Assembly: GCF_918797525.1 (NCBI RefSeq)
Contig: NZ_OU963893.1
Span: forward strand, 2,046,001-2,110,000
Length of the DNA stretch: 64,000 bases
Reading direction: 5' to 3'
Origin: an unidentified bacterial endosymbiont
Lineage (GTDB): Bacteria; Pseudomonadota; Gammaproteobacteria; Enterobacterales; Enterobacteriaceae
Both the position numbers and the translations under genes were made by a program. A model generated the notes under the pieces. That model was not told where the DNA came from, ran no database searches, and worked only from the letters and a program-made list of their open reading frames with translations. Below, one piece after another: positions 17,927 to 25,952 of the stretch; within the stretch, counting starts at the first letter, position 1, and each line of letters starts with the position of its first letter.

Positions 17927-19255
17927 ATGACTGATGTAAAATCTGATAGCGCTGTTGACTTGTCCCAATACCTCTATGCTCCGAATGAAGGCGTTTGCCC
18001 GGACACAGGGGAAGATCTCGCTGAGAAACTGGACGCACTATTTGATAAAAGCCACGCTATGCAAAAGGGTATCTACTTCCCTGAAGGCGTTTATCTCACC
18101 TCCAAAGATGCAATCATGAAGTCTCACAATTCGCTAAGGGGAGCAATGAGCGGAACGGTATTCAGGGGTATTTCCGCAAGTGGTAATGCTGTGATGTTTG
18201 GGGATGCCACTTACGAAAACACGGTCACAAATTTAAGCATCAGAAATATTATTTTTGATAACGCTCGCGTGCATTTCTACGGACGTAAAACCAATATTAA
18301 TGTGAGTTATAACGTTTTCATCAATACCGTAACGGCCACGGATATGGCCCAGCTCACCTGTTCAACAAATGCCTATGTTATTAAGGGCAACGTATTCATG
18401 CGCGGCCGGGGGTATGCCGGTGTAGGGCTAAGCACATACGGTAATGCTCCTGGGCTGGTTGTTGAACAAAACTTCCTTGGCTCCGTGACCGATATCGACG
18501 CGGCGACACCCTGGATTGATGGAGAAACGCAAGCTATCCTCGCCACTCTGCTGGAACGTCGTGAAGCAGGTTTGATGACGTTTGACGATGCGCAGGGAGA
18601 TTTTGTTGCTGGCTGGTATTCTACCAGTAACCTCAGGAAAGGGGTGTTCCGTAAAAACTTCTTCACAGGTAGCAAGGAAATGTTTCTCTATAATCCGGCA
18701 ACCGGTGAAGAAGATATTCAGCGCGACCATAACATTTATATTAAGCAGTATGACCAGGTTGAAGTTGTTCAGAACTATTTTGCCGGCTGGCCTGGAGACC
18801 ATCCCTCTGGACAGTTGAAATTCCGTAATGCAAAAGGTCTTGTGTTTGCCGGTAACTATCTACTGGGCACCTCGTTTAACGCGCGACCCTATAATACTGT
18901 CGCCGATCAATGGTTAATTATGCAAGATACCTACATTTTCAATAACTATCTTGATGATGGCATTATTAGCTACTGGCAAAACTTCGTGGACAGTGAAGTG
19001 GAGGCCATCAGAGTAGAAAACTATCTGGTGTTCGCTAACGAGTTTATCAACCGCGAAGCAACTGAAGCCTTTATTACTTCGCCAGCCAGAACGTTCTCGG
19101 CCGATCAATTTTTGTGTGCCGAAAACCGGTTCGTTGAGAGTGGAGCGTTAGTACCGGTTAGTGGTGTCTTTGTTGAGACCAATATTGAAACATTGCGAGC
19201 AATGTTGCCTGAATACGCTTCGCAGTATGTAGACATTGAGGTTATCAAACCCTAA
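17927..19255 (+). CDS. Right-handed beta-helix (pectate-lyase-like) protein
   Basis: 442 residues. The N-terminal segment YLYAPNEGVCPDTGEDLAEK and FPEGVYLTS is typical of the start of pectate-lyase-superfamily helices. It is followed by regular coils with Asn ladders (VEQNFLGS, FRKNFFTGS, VVQNYFAGW, FAGNYLLG, FNNYLDDG, FANEFIN). There is no signal peptide, so it is cytoplasmic, or exported by another route such as a T3SS, or derived from a phage tailspike. No lyase active-site Lys/Asp cluster can be assigned by eye. ATG 17,927 follows TAAGGATGTACT. It lies 205 bp after the SopE-like gene on the same strand and is followed by two terminator-like hairpins. Confidence 0.7.
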   Translation: MTDVKSDSAVDLSQYLYAPNEGVCPDTGEDLAEKLDALFDKSHAMQKGIYFPEGVYLTSKDAIMKSHNSLRGAMSGTVFRGISASGNAVMFGDATYENTVTNLSIRNIIFDNARVHFYGRKTNINVSYNVFINTVTATDMAQLTCSTNAYVIKGNVFMRGRGYAGVGLSTYGNAPGLVVEQNFLGSVTDIDAATPWIDGETQAILATLLERREAGLMTFDDAQGDFVAGWYSTSNLRKGVFRKNFFTGSKEMFLYNPATGEEDIQRDHNIYIKQYDQVEVVQNYFAGWPGDHPSGQLKFRNAKGLVFAGNYLLGTSFNARPYNTVADQWLIMQDTYIFNNYLDDGIISYWQNFVDSEVEAIRVENYLVFANEFINREATEAFITSPARTFSADQFLCAENRFVESGALVPVSGVFVETNIETLRAMLPEYASQYVDIEVIKP

Positions 19256-19271
19256 GCCGTGTCACTCCAGG

Positions 19272-19294
19272 TTGCCCCGTACTGTACGGGGCAA
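19272..19294 (+). terminator. Stem-loop after the beta-helix gene
   Basis: TTGCCCCGTAC / GTACGGGGCAA inverted repeat 17 bp after the stop codon; weak T content follows. Confidence 0.55.
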
Positions 19295-19338
19295 TTCGTC
19301 GTATCGGATGAGGATAATAAAGAATACCTACAGGCTGT

Positions 19339-19367
19339 CCGGGGGAGTGAATGTTTCCCGTTTTTTT
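19339..19367 (+). terminator. Second terminator-like hairpin
   Basis: CGGG(GGA)...(TT)CCCG stem followed by seven T residues, between the beta-helix gene and ymjA. Confidence 0.5.
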
Positions 19368-19422
19368 ATGCAATTAGGTATACTCGACGCCTAAGTCATC
19401 GACATTCAGACGAGAAATCTCC

Positions 19423-19668
19423 ATGAACAACTCAATCCCGCTTAAATTTTATGACATCGTTGATGAATATTCGACGGAAACGGAACACCCCGTGGCTGAA
19501 ACAGAGCGTGACGGTCTGGCGCATTATTTTCAGTTGCTGCTTACTCGTCTGACCAACAACGAAGAGATCAGTGAAGAAGCACAAAAAGAGATGGCTGAAG
19601 AAGCTGGTATCAACGCGCAGCGCATTGATGATATCGCGAACTTTTTGAATCAATGGGGAAACGAGTAA
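19423..19668 (+). CDS. ymjA: YmjA-like DUF2543 protein
   Basis: 81 residues, the same length as E. coli YmjA and recognisable throughout ([54 protein letters not shown]). Small acidic, helical cytoplasmic protein of unknown function. It marks the return to core-type sequence after the icd accessory genes. In E. coli, ymjA lies elsewhere, so the synteny differs. Confidence 0.85.
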   Translation: MNNSIPLKFYDIVDEYSTETEHPVAETERDGLAHYFQLLLTRLTNNEEISEEAQKEMAEEAGINAQRIDDIANFLNQWGNE

Positions 19669-20124
19669 CGTTTATCTGCTCCTACCCTGCTCAGGCTCTG
19701 TATGTTGGGCCTGCAGTACGTTTGCCAGCTCGCCTCGTAGCGATCTTCGTAAAGGCGAACCGAGATGTGTGAGAGGGCGAACACCACCGAAGAAAATGAC
19801 GCCAGACCGGCATCACGGCGCGGGACAATCACGTAGAGAAACCAAAAAAAAGCCCACCTGGAAGTGGGCAAGAAATACTGGAAGCAATGTGAGCAATGTC
19901 GTACTGAATACCTGAGCATTTTGCTCAACTATTCAGTATTGAGAAAGATAATCTTTCTCAAGTGAACATGCAACCCCACGTTTCATGTGGAACGTTTTTT
20001 TTTACGGTTAATAAACGATCGGTTGGGCATTGTGATGCTTATCACAAATTTCCTTTCGCGGATCCTGTGCTATCCTTTTTTGTGTCGTTGATTTAATGAC
20101 AAAAACCATACAGAGAGGAACGTT
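19669..20124. other. Gap ymjA to yeaQ
   Basis: 456 bp. It contains a hairpin at 19,852-19,869 (GCCCAC / GTGGGC) preceded by eight A residues, which would be a terminator for minus-strand transcription. The minus-strand frame 19,650-19,928 looks partly coding (VIVPRRDAGLASFSS) but cannot be assigned. The yeaQ promoter lies near 20,010-20,110. Confidence 0.4.
19843..19869 (-). terminator. Minus-strand terminator hairpin
   Basis: GCCCAC-CTGGAA-GTGGGC, followed on the minus strand by T8. No gene I recognise ends here, so it may belong to a lost gene or a small RNA. Confidence 0.45.
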
Positions 20125-20373
20125 ATGGGAATTTTATCCTGGATTATCTTTGGGCTGATTGCGGGGATTCTGGCGAAGTGGATCATGCCAGGCAAAGATG
20201 GCGGCGGGTTTATCGTTACCGTGATACTGGGTATTGTCGGCGCTGTGGTCGGCGGCTGGATCAGTACGTTGCTGGGTTTCGGCAGAGTTGATGGATTCAA
20301 CTTTGGCAGCTTTGCCGTCGCGGTGATAGGTGCGCTGGTTGTTCTGTTTATCTACAGAAAAATCAAAAGCTAA
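20125..20373 (+). CDS. yeaQ: YeaQ small membrane protein (GlsB/YeaQ/YmgE family)
   Basis: 82 residues, nearly identical to E. coli YeaQ (MGILSWIIFGLIAGILAKWI ... FVIYRKIKS-like end). Three Gly-rich transmembrane helices of the transglycosylase-associated family; stationary-phase or envelope-stress role in E. coli. GAGAGGAACG precedes the ATG. Convergent with yoaK-yoaJ across a shared hairpin. Confidence 0.95.
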   Translation: MGILSWIIFGLIAGILAKWIMPGKDGGGFIVTVILGIVGAVVGGWISTLLGFGRVDGFNFGSFAVAVIGALVVLFIYRKIKS

Positions 20374-20390
20374 GAGTATTTAGTGTTGAA

Positions 20391-20416
20391 AAAGGCTGCC
20401 TGATGGCGGCCTTTTT
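20391..20416. terminator. Bidirectional terminator, yeaQ / yoaJ
   Basis: AAAGGCTGCC-TGAT-GGCGGCCTTTTT: the A run on one side and the T run on the other suit both convergent transcripts. Confidence 0.8.
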
Positions 20417-20427
20417 ACGTTCAAGCA

Positions 20428-20502
20428 TTACCACCAGCCAAATTGCGTTCCGGCAAGGGCCACAACGGCCACGATTAACATAATGACGGTCGTTTTTCTC
20501 AT
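20428..20502 (-). CDS. yoaJ: YoaJ small membrane protein
   Basis: 24 residues, MRKTTVIMLIVAVVALAGTQ then FGWW, matching E. coli YoaJ (ends ELGWW). Single transmembrane helix. Its ATG directly follows the yoaK stop codon, so the two are translationally coupled. Confidence 0.88.
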   Translation of the reverse strand: MRKTTVIMLIVAVVALAGTQFGWW

Positions 20503-20601
20503 TTATGCCCCCGGTGCAGCGTAACCGCCGACAACAAACCATGCTAAAAATACCACCGCCGTTATAAAAATAACGACCGGGAAAATGATCCCTATTCTCA
20601 T
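20503..20601 (-). CDS. yoaK: YoaK small membrane protein
   Basis: 32 residues, MRIGIIFPVVIFITAVVFLA then WFVVGGYAAPGA, almost identical to E. coli YoaK, a verified single-pass inner-membrane small protein. AAAAAGGTGATGAC precedes the start. First gene of the yoaK-yoaJ pair. Confidence 0.9.
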   Translation of the reverse strand: MRIGIIFPVVIFITAVVFLAWFVVGGYAAPGA

Positions 20602-21010
20602 GTCATCACCTTTTTGCGTTTACATCATGCCGGAGAGTGTACGGGGTTAATCCGCCGGGAGAAAGCGTGTTTTGCTTTAGTCTCCGGCAATTCGGGCGCT
20701 GAGGCGCGTTTTCAGCAGAGTAATCTGCGTGGATTCATCGCCATCGTGACGATCGATAAAGGCAAAATTGCATTGCGCTTAAGATGACGGACCAGGGAAA
20801 ACAAAATTGTGCAACGGAAAGCGCGAGCGAAAAAAGCCCCGTTGTTGAGAACGGGGCAAAGACATCTTGATTACGGAATGATGCTCTCTGGTCATATCGA
20901 GAACATCCGCACTATAGTGTTGAAAAGTGCAGGTATGATGGAGAAATCATGGAGAAAGCGGCGCTGAACCGTTACCCTAAGATTTCATTAATGTCACAAG
21001 GAGCACGAAA
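20602..21010. other. Gap yoaK to yoaF, with decayed coding remnant
   Basis: 409 bp. On the minus strand, 20,677-about 20,785 encodes AQCNFAFIDRHDGDESTQIT ... RLSARIAGD then stop. It looks like the end of a lost gene I cannot name. The rest is promoter sequence for yoaF. Confidence 0.4.
20830..20857 (-). terminator. Minus-strand terminator hairpin
   Basis: GCCCCGT / ACGGGGC around an eight-base loop, preceded by A6, which becomes a T run on the minus strand. Confidence 0.55.
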
Positions 21011-21265
21011 ATGAGATTACTGCTTCTGGCGCTGGCGCTGCCCCTTGCCGCCTGCGTTAGCAAAACAACGCCCCCTGATGCGCCACCGCACCCACGCGCG
21101 ATCGGCATGGCTAACCCGGCTTCCGTTTATTGTCTGCAAAAAGGGGGGGAGCAGATCCCAGTTCAAAGTCCGCAAGGCGTTCGCACCGAGTGTAAGTTAC
21201 CGGGCGGTGAAGTGATCGATGAATGGGAACTCTACCGTCGCGATCGCCCCCAACCTGCCAGGTGA
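21011..21265 (+). CDS. yoaF: YoaF outer-membrane lipoprotein (DUF333)
   Basis: 84 residues. The leader MRLLLLALALPLAAC has a clean lipobox (LAAC), so lipidation at Cys15 is expected. The DUF333 core IGMANPASVYCLQKGGEQIP ... CKLPGGEVIDEWELYRRD matches E. coli YoaF. Two conserved Cys (YC, EC) may pair in the periplasm. CAAGGAGCACGAAA precedes the ATG. Members related to HslJ/heat-shock lipoproteins; function unknown. Confidence 0.92.
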   Translation: MRLLLLALALPLAACVSKTTPPDAPPHPRAIGMANPASVYCLQKGGEQIPVQSPQGVRTECKLPGGEVIDEWELYRRDRPQPAR

Positions 21266-21344
21266 CAGCATCAGGTTAATTGCGTTACACTTCTCTTTAG
21301 GAATATTCTTAGTTAAATCTGGCTACATCACCCGCGAGAGAAGT

Positions 21345-21650
21345 ATGTTTCAGTTAAAACCGGGCTGCATGGCGATTATCGTTGGCGCTCGTACGATGGC
21401 AGGCCGTCGTAACATCGGTAAATCAGTCGAGTTGTTTGGTCTTTGCCAGCCCGGCCAGCGTTTCGTCAATCCGGTGAATGGCATAATGACCCAGTTACCA
21501 GCCACTGCGGATCGTGCGCTTTGGCTGGTGACGGGCGATATTTACGCGTTTGATAATCAGCATGGCTTTGCATTTGTGCGCCCGGAACATCTGCTGCCGA
21601 TTACGCCGGATGAGGCATCACAAACGCACGATGAGCTAATGCTCAGTTGA
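21345..21650 (+). CDS. Conserved hypothetical protein
   Basis: 101 residues from ATG 21,345 (GAGAGAAG just upstream), reading MFQLKPGCMAIIVGARTMAG, RNIGKSVELFGLCQPGQRF and PATADRALWLVTGDIYAF. It looks like a small all-beta cytoplasmic protein. I have seen this family in enterobacteria next to yoaF, but know no function. It follows yoaF on the same strand after 79 bp. Confidence 0.75.
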   Translation: MFQLKPGCMAIIVGARTMAGRRNIGKSVELFGLCQPGQRFVNPVNGIMTQLPATADRALWLVTGDIYAFDNQHGFAFVRPEHLLPITPDEASQTHDELMLS

Positions 21651-21748
21651 TTGCCGGTGGCGCATGAATTTGCGCCGTATTACGTTAACACCTCACTTTC
21701 CCCACCCAATTTAGCGTATTGTGATAATGACAAAACATCGGTAGTTTG

Positions 21749-21791
21749 AGGTTCCTTATGTTATCTGAAAATACTCTGGCATAAGGAACCT
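21749..21791 (+). promoter_or_regulatory. RBS-sequestering hairpin with an 8-codon leader ORF
   Basis: Perfect 12-bp inverted repeat AGGTTCCTTATG (749-760) / CATAAGGAACCT (780-791). The second arm contains the AAGGAA ribosome binding site of the amidotransferase gene at 21,795. Inside lies a mini-ORF, 21,758-21,784, encoding MLSENTLA, with its own GAGG six bases before the ATG. Its stop codon TAA touches the downstream binding site. A ribosome translating the leader would open the hairpin. Could also be a chance duplication of the start region. Confidence 0.55.
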
Positions 21792-21794
21792 TTC

Positions 21795-22502
21795 ATGGAA
21801 CACCTCCCGGCTAAAACGACGTTACGCATTGCCCTGGTTGGCGATTACAATCCCGATGTCATTGCGCATCAGGCAATCCCTTTGGCTCTCGATGACGCTG
21901 CGGCTGTACTGGAACTCACCGCCGACTACGACTGGCTTGCTACCCCAGAACTGACCAGCCCCGAAGACCTGGTGGGATACGACGCCATCTGGCTGGTTCC
22001 TGCAAGCCCTTATAAAAATACGGCGGCGGCATTTATTGCTGCTCGTTACGCACGCGAAAACAGTACGCCTTTCCTGGGAACCTGTGGCGGGTTCCAGCAC
22101 GCGTTGATTGAGTATGCTCGCAATGTGCTGGGCTGGAAGGATGCCGCGCACGCAGAAACGGACAAAGAGGGCAGAATGGTTATCGCGCCACTGACCTGCT
22201 CGCTGGTGGAAAAAACCGACGCTATTGAGCTTCGCAAGAACACTTTTATTGCCAAAGCCTATGGCAGGCCTGAAATTGAAGAGGGATATCACTGCAACTA
22301 TGGCGTGTCGCCGGAATTTGCACAGGTGCTGGAAACGGGCGATATGCGTGTCACCGGCTGGGACAATCGCGGCGAAATCCGCGCGGCAGAACTGATCACC
22401 CATCCCTTCTTTGTGATCACCTTATTCCAGCACGAACGTGCTGCCCTGGATGGGCGTCCGGTGGTGCTGGCGCAGGCGATGCTGCGCGCCGCGCGCGGGT
22501 AA
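21795..22502 (+). CDS. CTP-synthase-like glutamine amidotransferase domain protein
   Basis: 235 residues with a single class-I glutamine amidotransferase-like domain of the CTP synthase type: LRIALVGDYNPDVIAHQAI at the start, WLVPASPYKN, the nucleophile elbow FLGTCGGFQHALIEYARN (Cys95), and IEEGYHCNYGVSPEF. The C-terminus (HPFFVITLFQHER) holds a His/Glu-like catalytic end, QHE. There is no synthetase domain, so any ammonia would go to a partner or the domain may hydrolyse a small amide. AAGGAA sits six bases before ATG 21,795, inside a perfect inverted repeat. Converges with nimT across a terminator. Confidence 0.85.
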   Translation: MEHLPAKTTLRIALVGDYNPDVIAHQAIPLALDDAAAVLELTADYDWLATPELTSPEDLVGYDAIWLVPASPYKNTAAAFIAARYARENSTPFLGTCGGFQHALIEYARNVLGWKDAAHAETDKEGRMVIAPLTCSLVEKTDAIELRKNTFIAKAYGRPEIEEGYHCNYGVSPEFAQVLETGDMRVTGWDNRGEIRAAELITHPFFVITLFQHERAALDGRPVVLAQAMLRAARG

Positions 22503-22506
22503 AAAA

Positions 22507-22525
22507 AGGCAGATCTTCGGTCTGC
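22507..22525. terminator. Terminator between the amidotransferase gene and nimT
   Basis: GGCAGATC-TTCG-GTCTGCC hairpin with an A run before it, giving a T run on the minus strand; it lies 8 bp past the nimT stop. Confidence 0.75.
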
Positions 22526-22532
22526 CATGCGA

Positions 22533-23720
22533 TTAACGGGGTGTGATTTCCCGGTCACGCCCGGCAAGCATACCGCACAGGGCCATGATGATTGAGGCCA
22601 GCGCGCACGTCATTAGCGGGATACGCCAGTCTGCCGTCGTATCGTGAATTTTGCCCATCAACGGTGGCCCACAGGCAGCCAGCAGATAACCAATTGACTG
22701 AGCCATGCCGGATAAGGCTGCCGCCTGATGCGCGGAGCTGGCACGTAGCCCGATAAACGTCAGGCCGAGGATCATCGTCGCCCCTGAGCCAAAACCAAAC
22801 ACCAGTGTCCATACCACAGCCATCCCCGGTGCGAACCAGTAGCCTGCCGCGCTTACTGCGCACATCAACGCGACAATGCCCGCGATCCCTCGCTGATCTT
22901 TCAACCGATGGAGGACCAGCGGAACGGCGAGGCCCGGTACGGCGGTAGCCAGCTGTAACAGGCCATGCATAGAGCCAGCCTGCGTTTCACTGTAGCCGTG
23001 GCTGAGCAAAATAGCCGGTAGCCAGCCGACAATCACGTAATAAATCAGTGAATTGATCCCTAAAAAGAGCGTTACCTGCCAGGCGAGGGCAGAGCGCCAG
23101 ATAGCGCGATTGTGCAGCGCGCCCGCTCCGGTCACCGTCGCGGCAGGAGCCTGACGCCACTGCGGTAGCCACAGCAGAAGGGCGATCAGCGGGAAGACCA
23201 TCAGCATCAGTAAGGCACCGTGCCAACCGGCATCACCGAGCGCCAGGGGGACAATCAGCGCTGAGCCGAGCGCGGCGGAGGTGCCCATCGTCAGGGAATA
23301 GGCGCCGGTCAGTTTTGCCACCTGACCTGGGAAGTCCCGCTTGATGAGCCCGGGTAACAGCACATTACCCAGCGCGATACCACAGCCGATTATCGCCGTA
23401 CCTGAAAACAGCAACGTCGCCGAAGGCAGGGAGCGAATCGCAATCCCGGCGCAGATGATCAGCAGGGCGATGAACAGGCTGCGTTCCATGCCAAACCGCC
23501 GGGCAAAACCCGCGGTGAGCGGCGAAATAAGCGCGAAAGCCAATAAGGGCAGGGTAGTCAGCAGGCCGGTTTGCGCGGTGCTTAACCCATAATCCTGACG
23601 AATTGTTTCGAGCAGCGGGGCAGCCCCGGTAAAGGTGACGCGAAGCGTTGTGGCAATCATCAGGATGCCTGCAATCAACAGCGCGCCGTGTTTTCCTGAA
23701 GTTCGATTAGCTGTAGTCAT
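22533..23720 (-). CDS. nimT: NimT/YeaN MFS exporter (CynX family)
   Basis: 395 residues with 12 predicted transmembrane helices; major facilitator of the cyanate/CynX family, as E. coli YeaN (NimT), which exports 2-nitroimidazole. Characteristic pieces: LLETIRQDYGLSTAQTGLLT, FARRFGMERSLFIAL and GSMHGLLQLATAVPGLAVPL. Divergent from nimR, 99 bp away, the usual arrangement for an exporter and its own regulator. The short divergent region should hold the NimR operator. Confidence 0.92.
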   Translation of the reverse strand: MTTANRTSGKHGALLIAGILMIATTLRVTFTGAAPLLETIRQDYGLSTAQTGLLTTLPLLAFALISPLTAGFARRFGMERSLFIALLIICAGIAIRSLPSATLLFSGTAIIGCGIALGNVLLPGLIKRDFPGQVAKLTGAYSLTMGTSAALGSALIVPLALGDAGWHGALLMLMVFPLIALLLWLPQWRQAPAATVTGAGALHNRAIWRSALAWQVTLFLGINSLIYYVIVGWLPAILLSHGYSETQAGSMHGLLQLATAVPGLAVPLVLHRLKDQRGIAGIVALMCAVSAAGYWFAPGMAVVWTLVFGFGSGATMILGLTFIGLRASSAHQAAALSGMAQSIGYLLAACGPPLMGKIHDTTADWRIPLMTCALASIIMALCGMLAGRDREITPR

Positions 23721-23819
23721 TATGTTCTCTTACGTTCAAGCGAGCGCACACAATACCGATTTTTAACCGCGTTTAAATCACGCTAAAATGACAGTTTATC
23801 GCTAATATCGGACAACCTG

Positions 23820-24611
23820 ATGATCGGTCTGGGACTCGAAGGCTACGATCCCGATAGCCAGCATGACGCGGCGGTGGCGTTTCGCATCCGCGTCGTGGCA
23901 CAAGAGCAGCATATTCCGCTGCATCAACACCGTAAAGGCCAGCTCATCCTGGCCCTTGGCGGCGCAATCACCTGTGATGTAGAAAATGCCATGCTGATGG
24001 TGCCGCCGCAGTACGCGGTGTGGATCCCAGGAAAGATGCCGCACAGCAATAAAGCAACACCCGGGGCGCAATTGTGTTTTTTGTTTATTGAACCTGGCGC
24101 GGTCCGTTTACCCGAACGCTGCTGCACGTTAAAAATATCCCCGCTGGTGCGAGAGCTTATTCTGTCCCTGGCGGATAAATCACGCGATCGGCTCCTTGAT
24201 GCCGCCACTTCGCGCCTGGTCAGCGTTCTTTTTGATGAACTGCCGCAACAGCGTCAGGAACATTTACAGCTCCCCGTCTCTCTGCACCCCAAAATCCGAC
24301 TCATGAGTGAGAAAATGGCGGAAGAGCCTGCGGCCTGGCAGACGCTGGCGCAATGGGCGAGCCACTTTGCCATGAGTGAGCGCAACCTGGCACGGCTGGT
24401 GGTGAAAGAGACTGGGTTAAGCTTTCGTCGCTGGCGTCACCAGCTGCAGCTGATTGTGGCTTTGCAATTGTTGATTAGCGGTAAGTCGGTTTCGCAGGTG
24501 GCACAGTCACTGGGGTATGACTCTACCACTGCATTTATCACCATGTTCAAGAAGGGGCTGGGGCAGACGCCAGCACGCTATATCGCCAGCCTGACTATGA
24601 CTTCCCGATGA
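23820..24611 (+). CDS. nimR: NimR/YeaM AraC-family regulator of nimT
   Basis: 263 residues. The N-terminal cupin ([28 protein letters not shown]) and C-terminal AraC-type double helix-turn-helix (about 165-258: [16 protein letters not shown] ... [20 protein letters not shown] and [12 protein letters not shown]) agree with E. coli YeaM/NimR. It represses nimT in E. coli. Start codon ATG at 23,820. The 3' end overlaps yeaL by 17 bp in the convergent orientation. Confidence 0.92.
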   Translation: MIGLGLEGYDPDSQHDAAVAFRIRVVAQEQHIPLHQHRKGQLILALGGAITCDVENAMLMVPPQYAVWIPGKMPHSNKATPGAQLCFLFIEPGAVRLPERCCTLKISPLVRELILSLADKSRDRLLDAATSRLVSVLFDELPQQRQEHLQLPVSLHPKIRLMSEKMAEEPAAWQTLAQWASHFAMSERNLARLVVKETGLSFRRWRHQLQLIVALQLLISGKSVSQVAQSLGYDSTTAFITMFKKGLGQTPARYIASLTMTSR

Positions 24612-25041
24612 ACAGCGACACCAGTCCGGCGGCGATCAGCGGGCCAACGGGCACCCCACGGAACAGCGCCACGCCGAGTACGGTCCCCACCAGCAGGCCA
24701 GCCACCAGCGTGGGCTGGCTACTCATCAGGGTTACGCCGCGCCCGCCAAGCCATGAGACAAAAATCCCCACCGCAATAGCAATGAGCGACTTCCAGTTCA
24801 TGAACGAGTGCAGCAGCGTGGACGCGGGTAACGTGCCGCTGGCAATCGGGGCCATCACCCCGATAGTCAGAATGATAATCCCGATGGTGAGACCCTGTTT
24901 TTCTATCCACGGGAAGAAGGTGTTTAACGGCGTCACGCGGACAATAATCAGCACCAGAATGGAGATGGCGACGGTAGTGTTATGACTGATAAAGCCCAGT
25001 GCTGCCAGGGCCAGAAGTATAAGCAGAGTTGGGTCGAGCAT
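24595..25041 (-). CDS. yeaL: YeaL inner-membrane protein (DUF441)
   Basis: 148 residues with four hydrophobic segments ([57 protein letters not shown]). DUF441 family, function unknown. Matches E. coli YeaL in length and sequence. It overlaps the end of nimR by 17 bp. Confidence 0.93.
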   Translation of the reverse strand: MLDPTLLILLALAALGFISHNTTVAISILVLIIVRVTPLNTFFPWIEKQGLTIGIIILTIGVMAPIASGTLPASTLLHSFMNWKSLIAIAVGIFVSWLGGRGVTLMSSQPTLVAGLLVGTVLGVALFRGVPVGPLIAAGLVSLFIGKS

Positions 25042-25465
25042 GACGGGATCCTTGCCAGAAAAAGTAAGCCTGCTTACTTTACGCGCAAACGCGTGAGTAA
25101 GCAGGCTTTTATAAAAAAATCCTCTACTTTTGGGCGTTTGCCAAAGATTGGTCGACCAGTTTATGTGTAATCATCCCGCATAATAGCTGGCGCTGCCGAG
25201 ATAATAGGTAGCGAAATACATTTAAATAGGATTAACCCTCTGACGGCTATTAATAATTGCGATATTTGGCATCAGGATTACTGAAACTCTTTGCCAGTGA
25301 TACTGGTAACATTCTGCTGGGAATATTTAGGGTGGTGCTGCGGTAGGGTTATTTTTCACGAATCGTTTCAGCGCGTAAGATATTCATCTGGCTGACCAGA
25401 CGGTGTCATGTCATTGTCATTATGCGAGGGTAAAACAGGGTAAACGGGGCAGAAGAGGCCATATC
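25042..25465. other. Gap yeaL to yoaI (yeaK, yeaJ absent)
   Basis: 424 bp with no gene. E. coli has yeaK and yeaJ here; neither is present, so this is a deletion or ancestral absence. Apart from the inverted repeat near 25,066 only promoter-like AT-rich sequence is seen. Confidence 0.5.
25066..25108. terminator. 13-bp perfect inverted repeat upstream of yeaL
   Basis: AAGCCTGCTTACT (66-78) and AGTAAGCAGGCTT (96-108), with a loop that itself contains ACGCG/CGCGT. A T run follows on the plus strand. It lies 25 bp upstream of yeaL, so it could be a terminator of a lost gene, or a leader hairpin of yeaL. Confidence 0.5.
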
Positions 25466-25570
25466 ATGCACGATCAAATGTCTGTTGAAACGCTGGTTAT
25501 CTCCTCATCATTTTTAACCATCGCGATTGTTCTGGTCGCGTCGGTGCTTATTCTTGAAAAAAAGGGCTGA
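25466..25570 (+). CDS. yoaI: YoaI small membrane protein
   Basis: 34 residues, MHDQMSVETLVISSSFLTIA then IVLVASVLILEKKG, like E. coli YoaI (VETLIITSSFFAIAVVLVLS...). One transmembrane helix. In E. coli YoaI is a PhoB/PhoR-linked small protein. AGAAGAGG precedes the ATG. It sits on the border of the prophage stump that follows. Confidence 0.85.
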   Translation: MHDQMSVETLVISSSFLTIAIVLVASVLILEKKG

Positions 25571-25838
25571 CTATATTGCCTGCCGTCAGTTCAATCCTCT
25601 GCGATAAGTCACCCACGATACGGGGGGCCGTTGAGCAAGAGAGAAAACAGCCAGCGATGAGGCTGGCTGTTGGGTCAGGCATTGCGGGTGGCAGATTGCT
25701 TGTGGAGCAATTCGCAGTATTGCAACTATTTGTATTTTAATGGGAAATTTTATTCCCCAAATCATCCCCAAAAATACTCCCCAAAACGCATGCCGCAGTA
25801 ATCAGAGATAAGGAAACATCTCTGATTTCTACATACCG
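25571..25838. other. Left border of the prophage stump
   Basis: Holds a hairpin (CAGCCAGC-GATGA-GGCTGGCTG near 25,647-25,669) and three CCCCAAA motifs at 25,752-25,790 of the kind seen as integrase arm sites near lambdoid att sequences. No gene. Confidence 0.4.
25752..25761 (+). repeat. ATTCCCCAAA direct repeat, left copy
   Basis: Ten-base sequence repeated at 28,317-28,326, flanking the integrase fragment, tail-fibre fragment and cargo gene. Ten bases is short; read together with the other phage traces. Confidence 0.35.
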
Positions 25839-25952
25839 TTAGATTACTAACTTTTTCCATTCCAGACCTTCAGACTTATATTCATCAATAATTGTTGCAA
25901 TGAGTTTTGTGTCTACATCCTTTAGACGAATATTAGGAGCCCTATCAGCGAG
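25839..25952 (-). pseudogene. Lambdoid integrase fragment
   Basis: 37 codons reading VLADRAPNIRLKDVDTKLIA then TIIDEYKSEGLEWKKLVI and stop. This resembles the core-binding domain of lambda-type integrases (lambda Int: APLEDITTKEIAAMLNGYID). Both ends of the gene are missing, and it is abutted by a tail-fibre fragment on the other strand. Confidence 0.5.
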
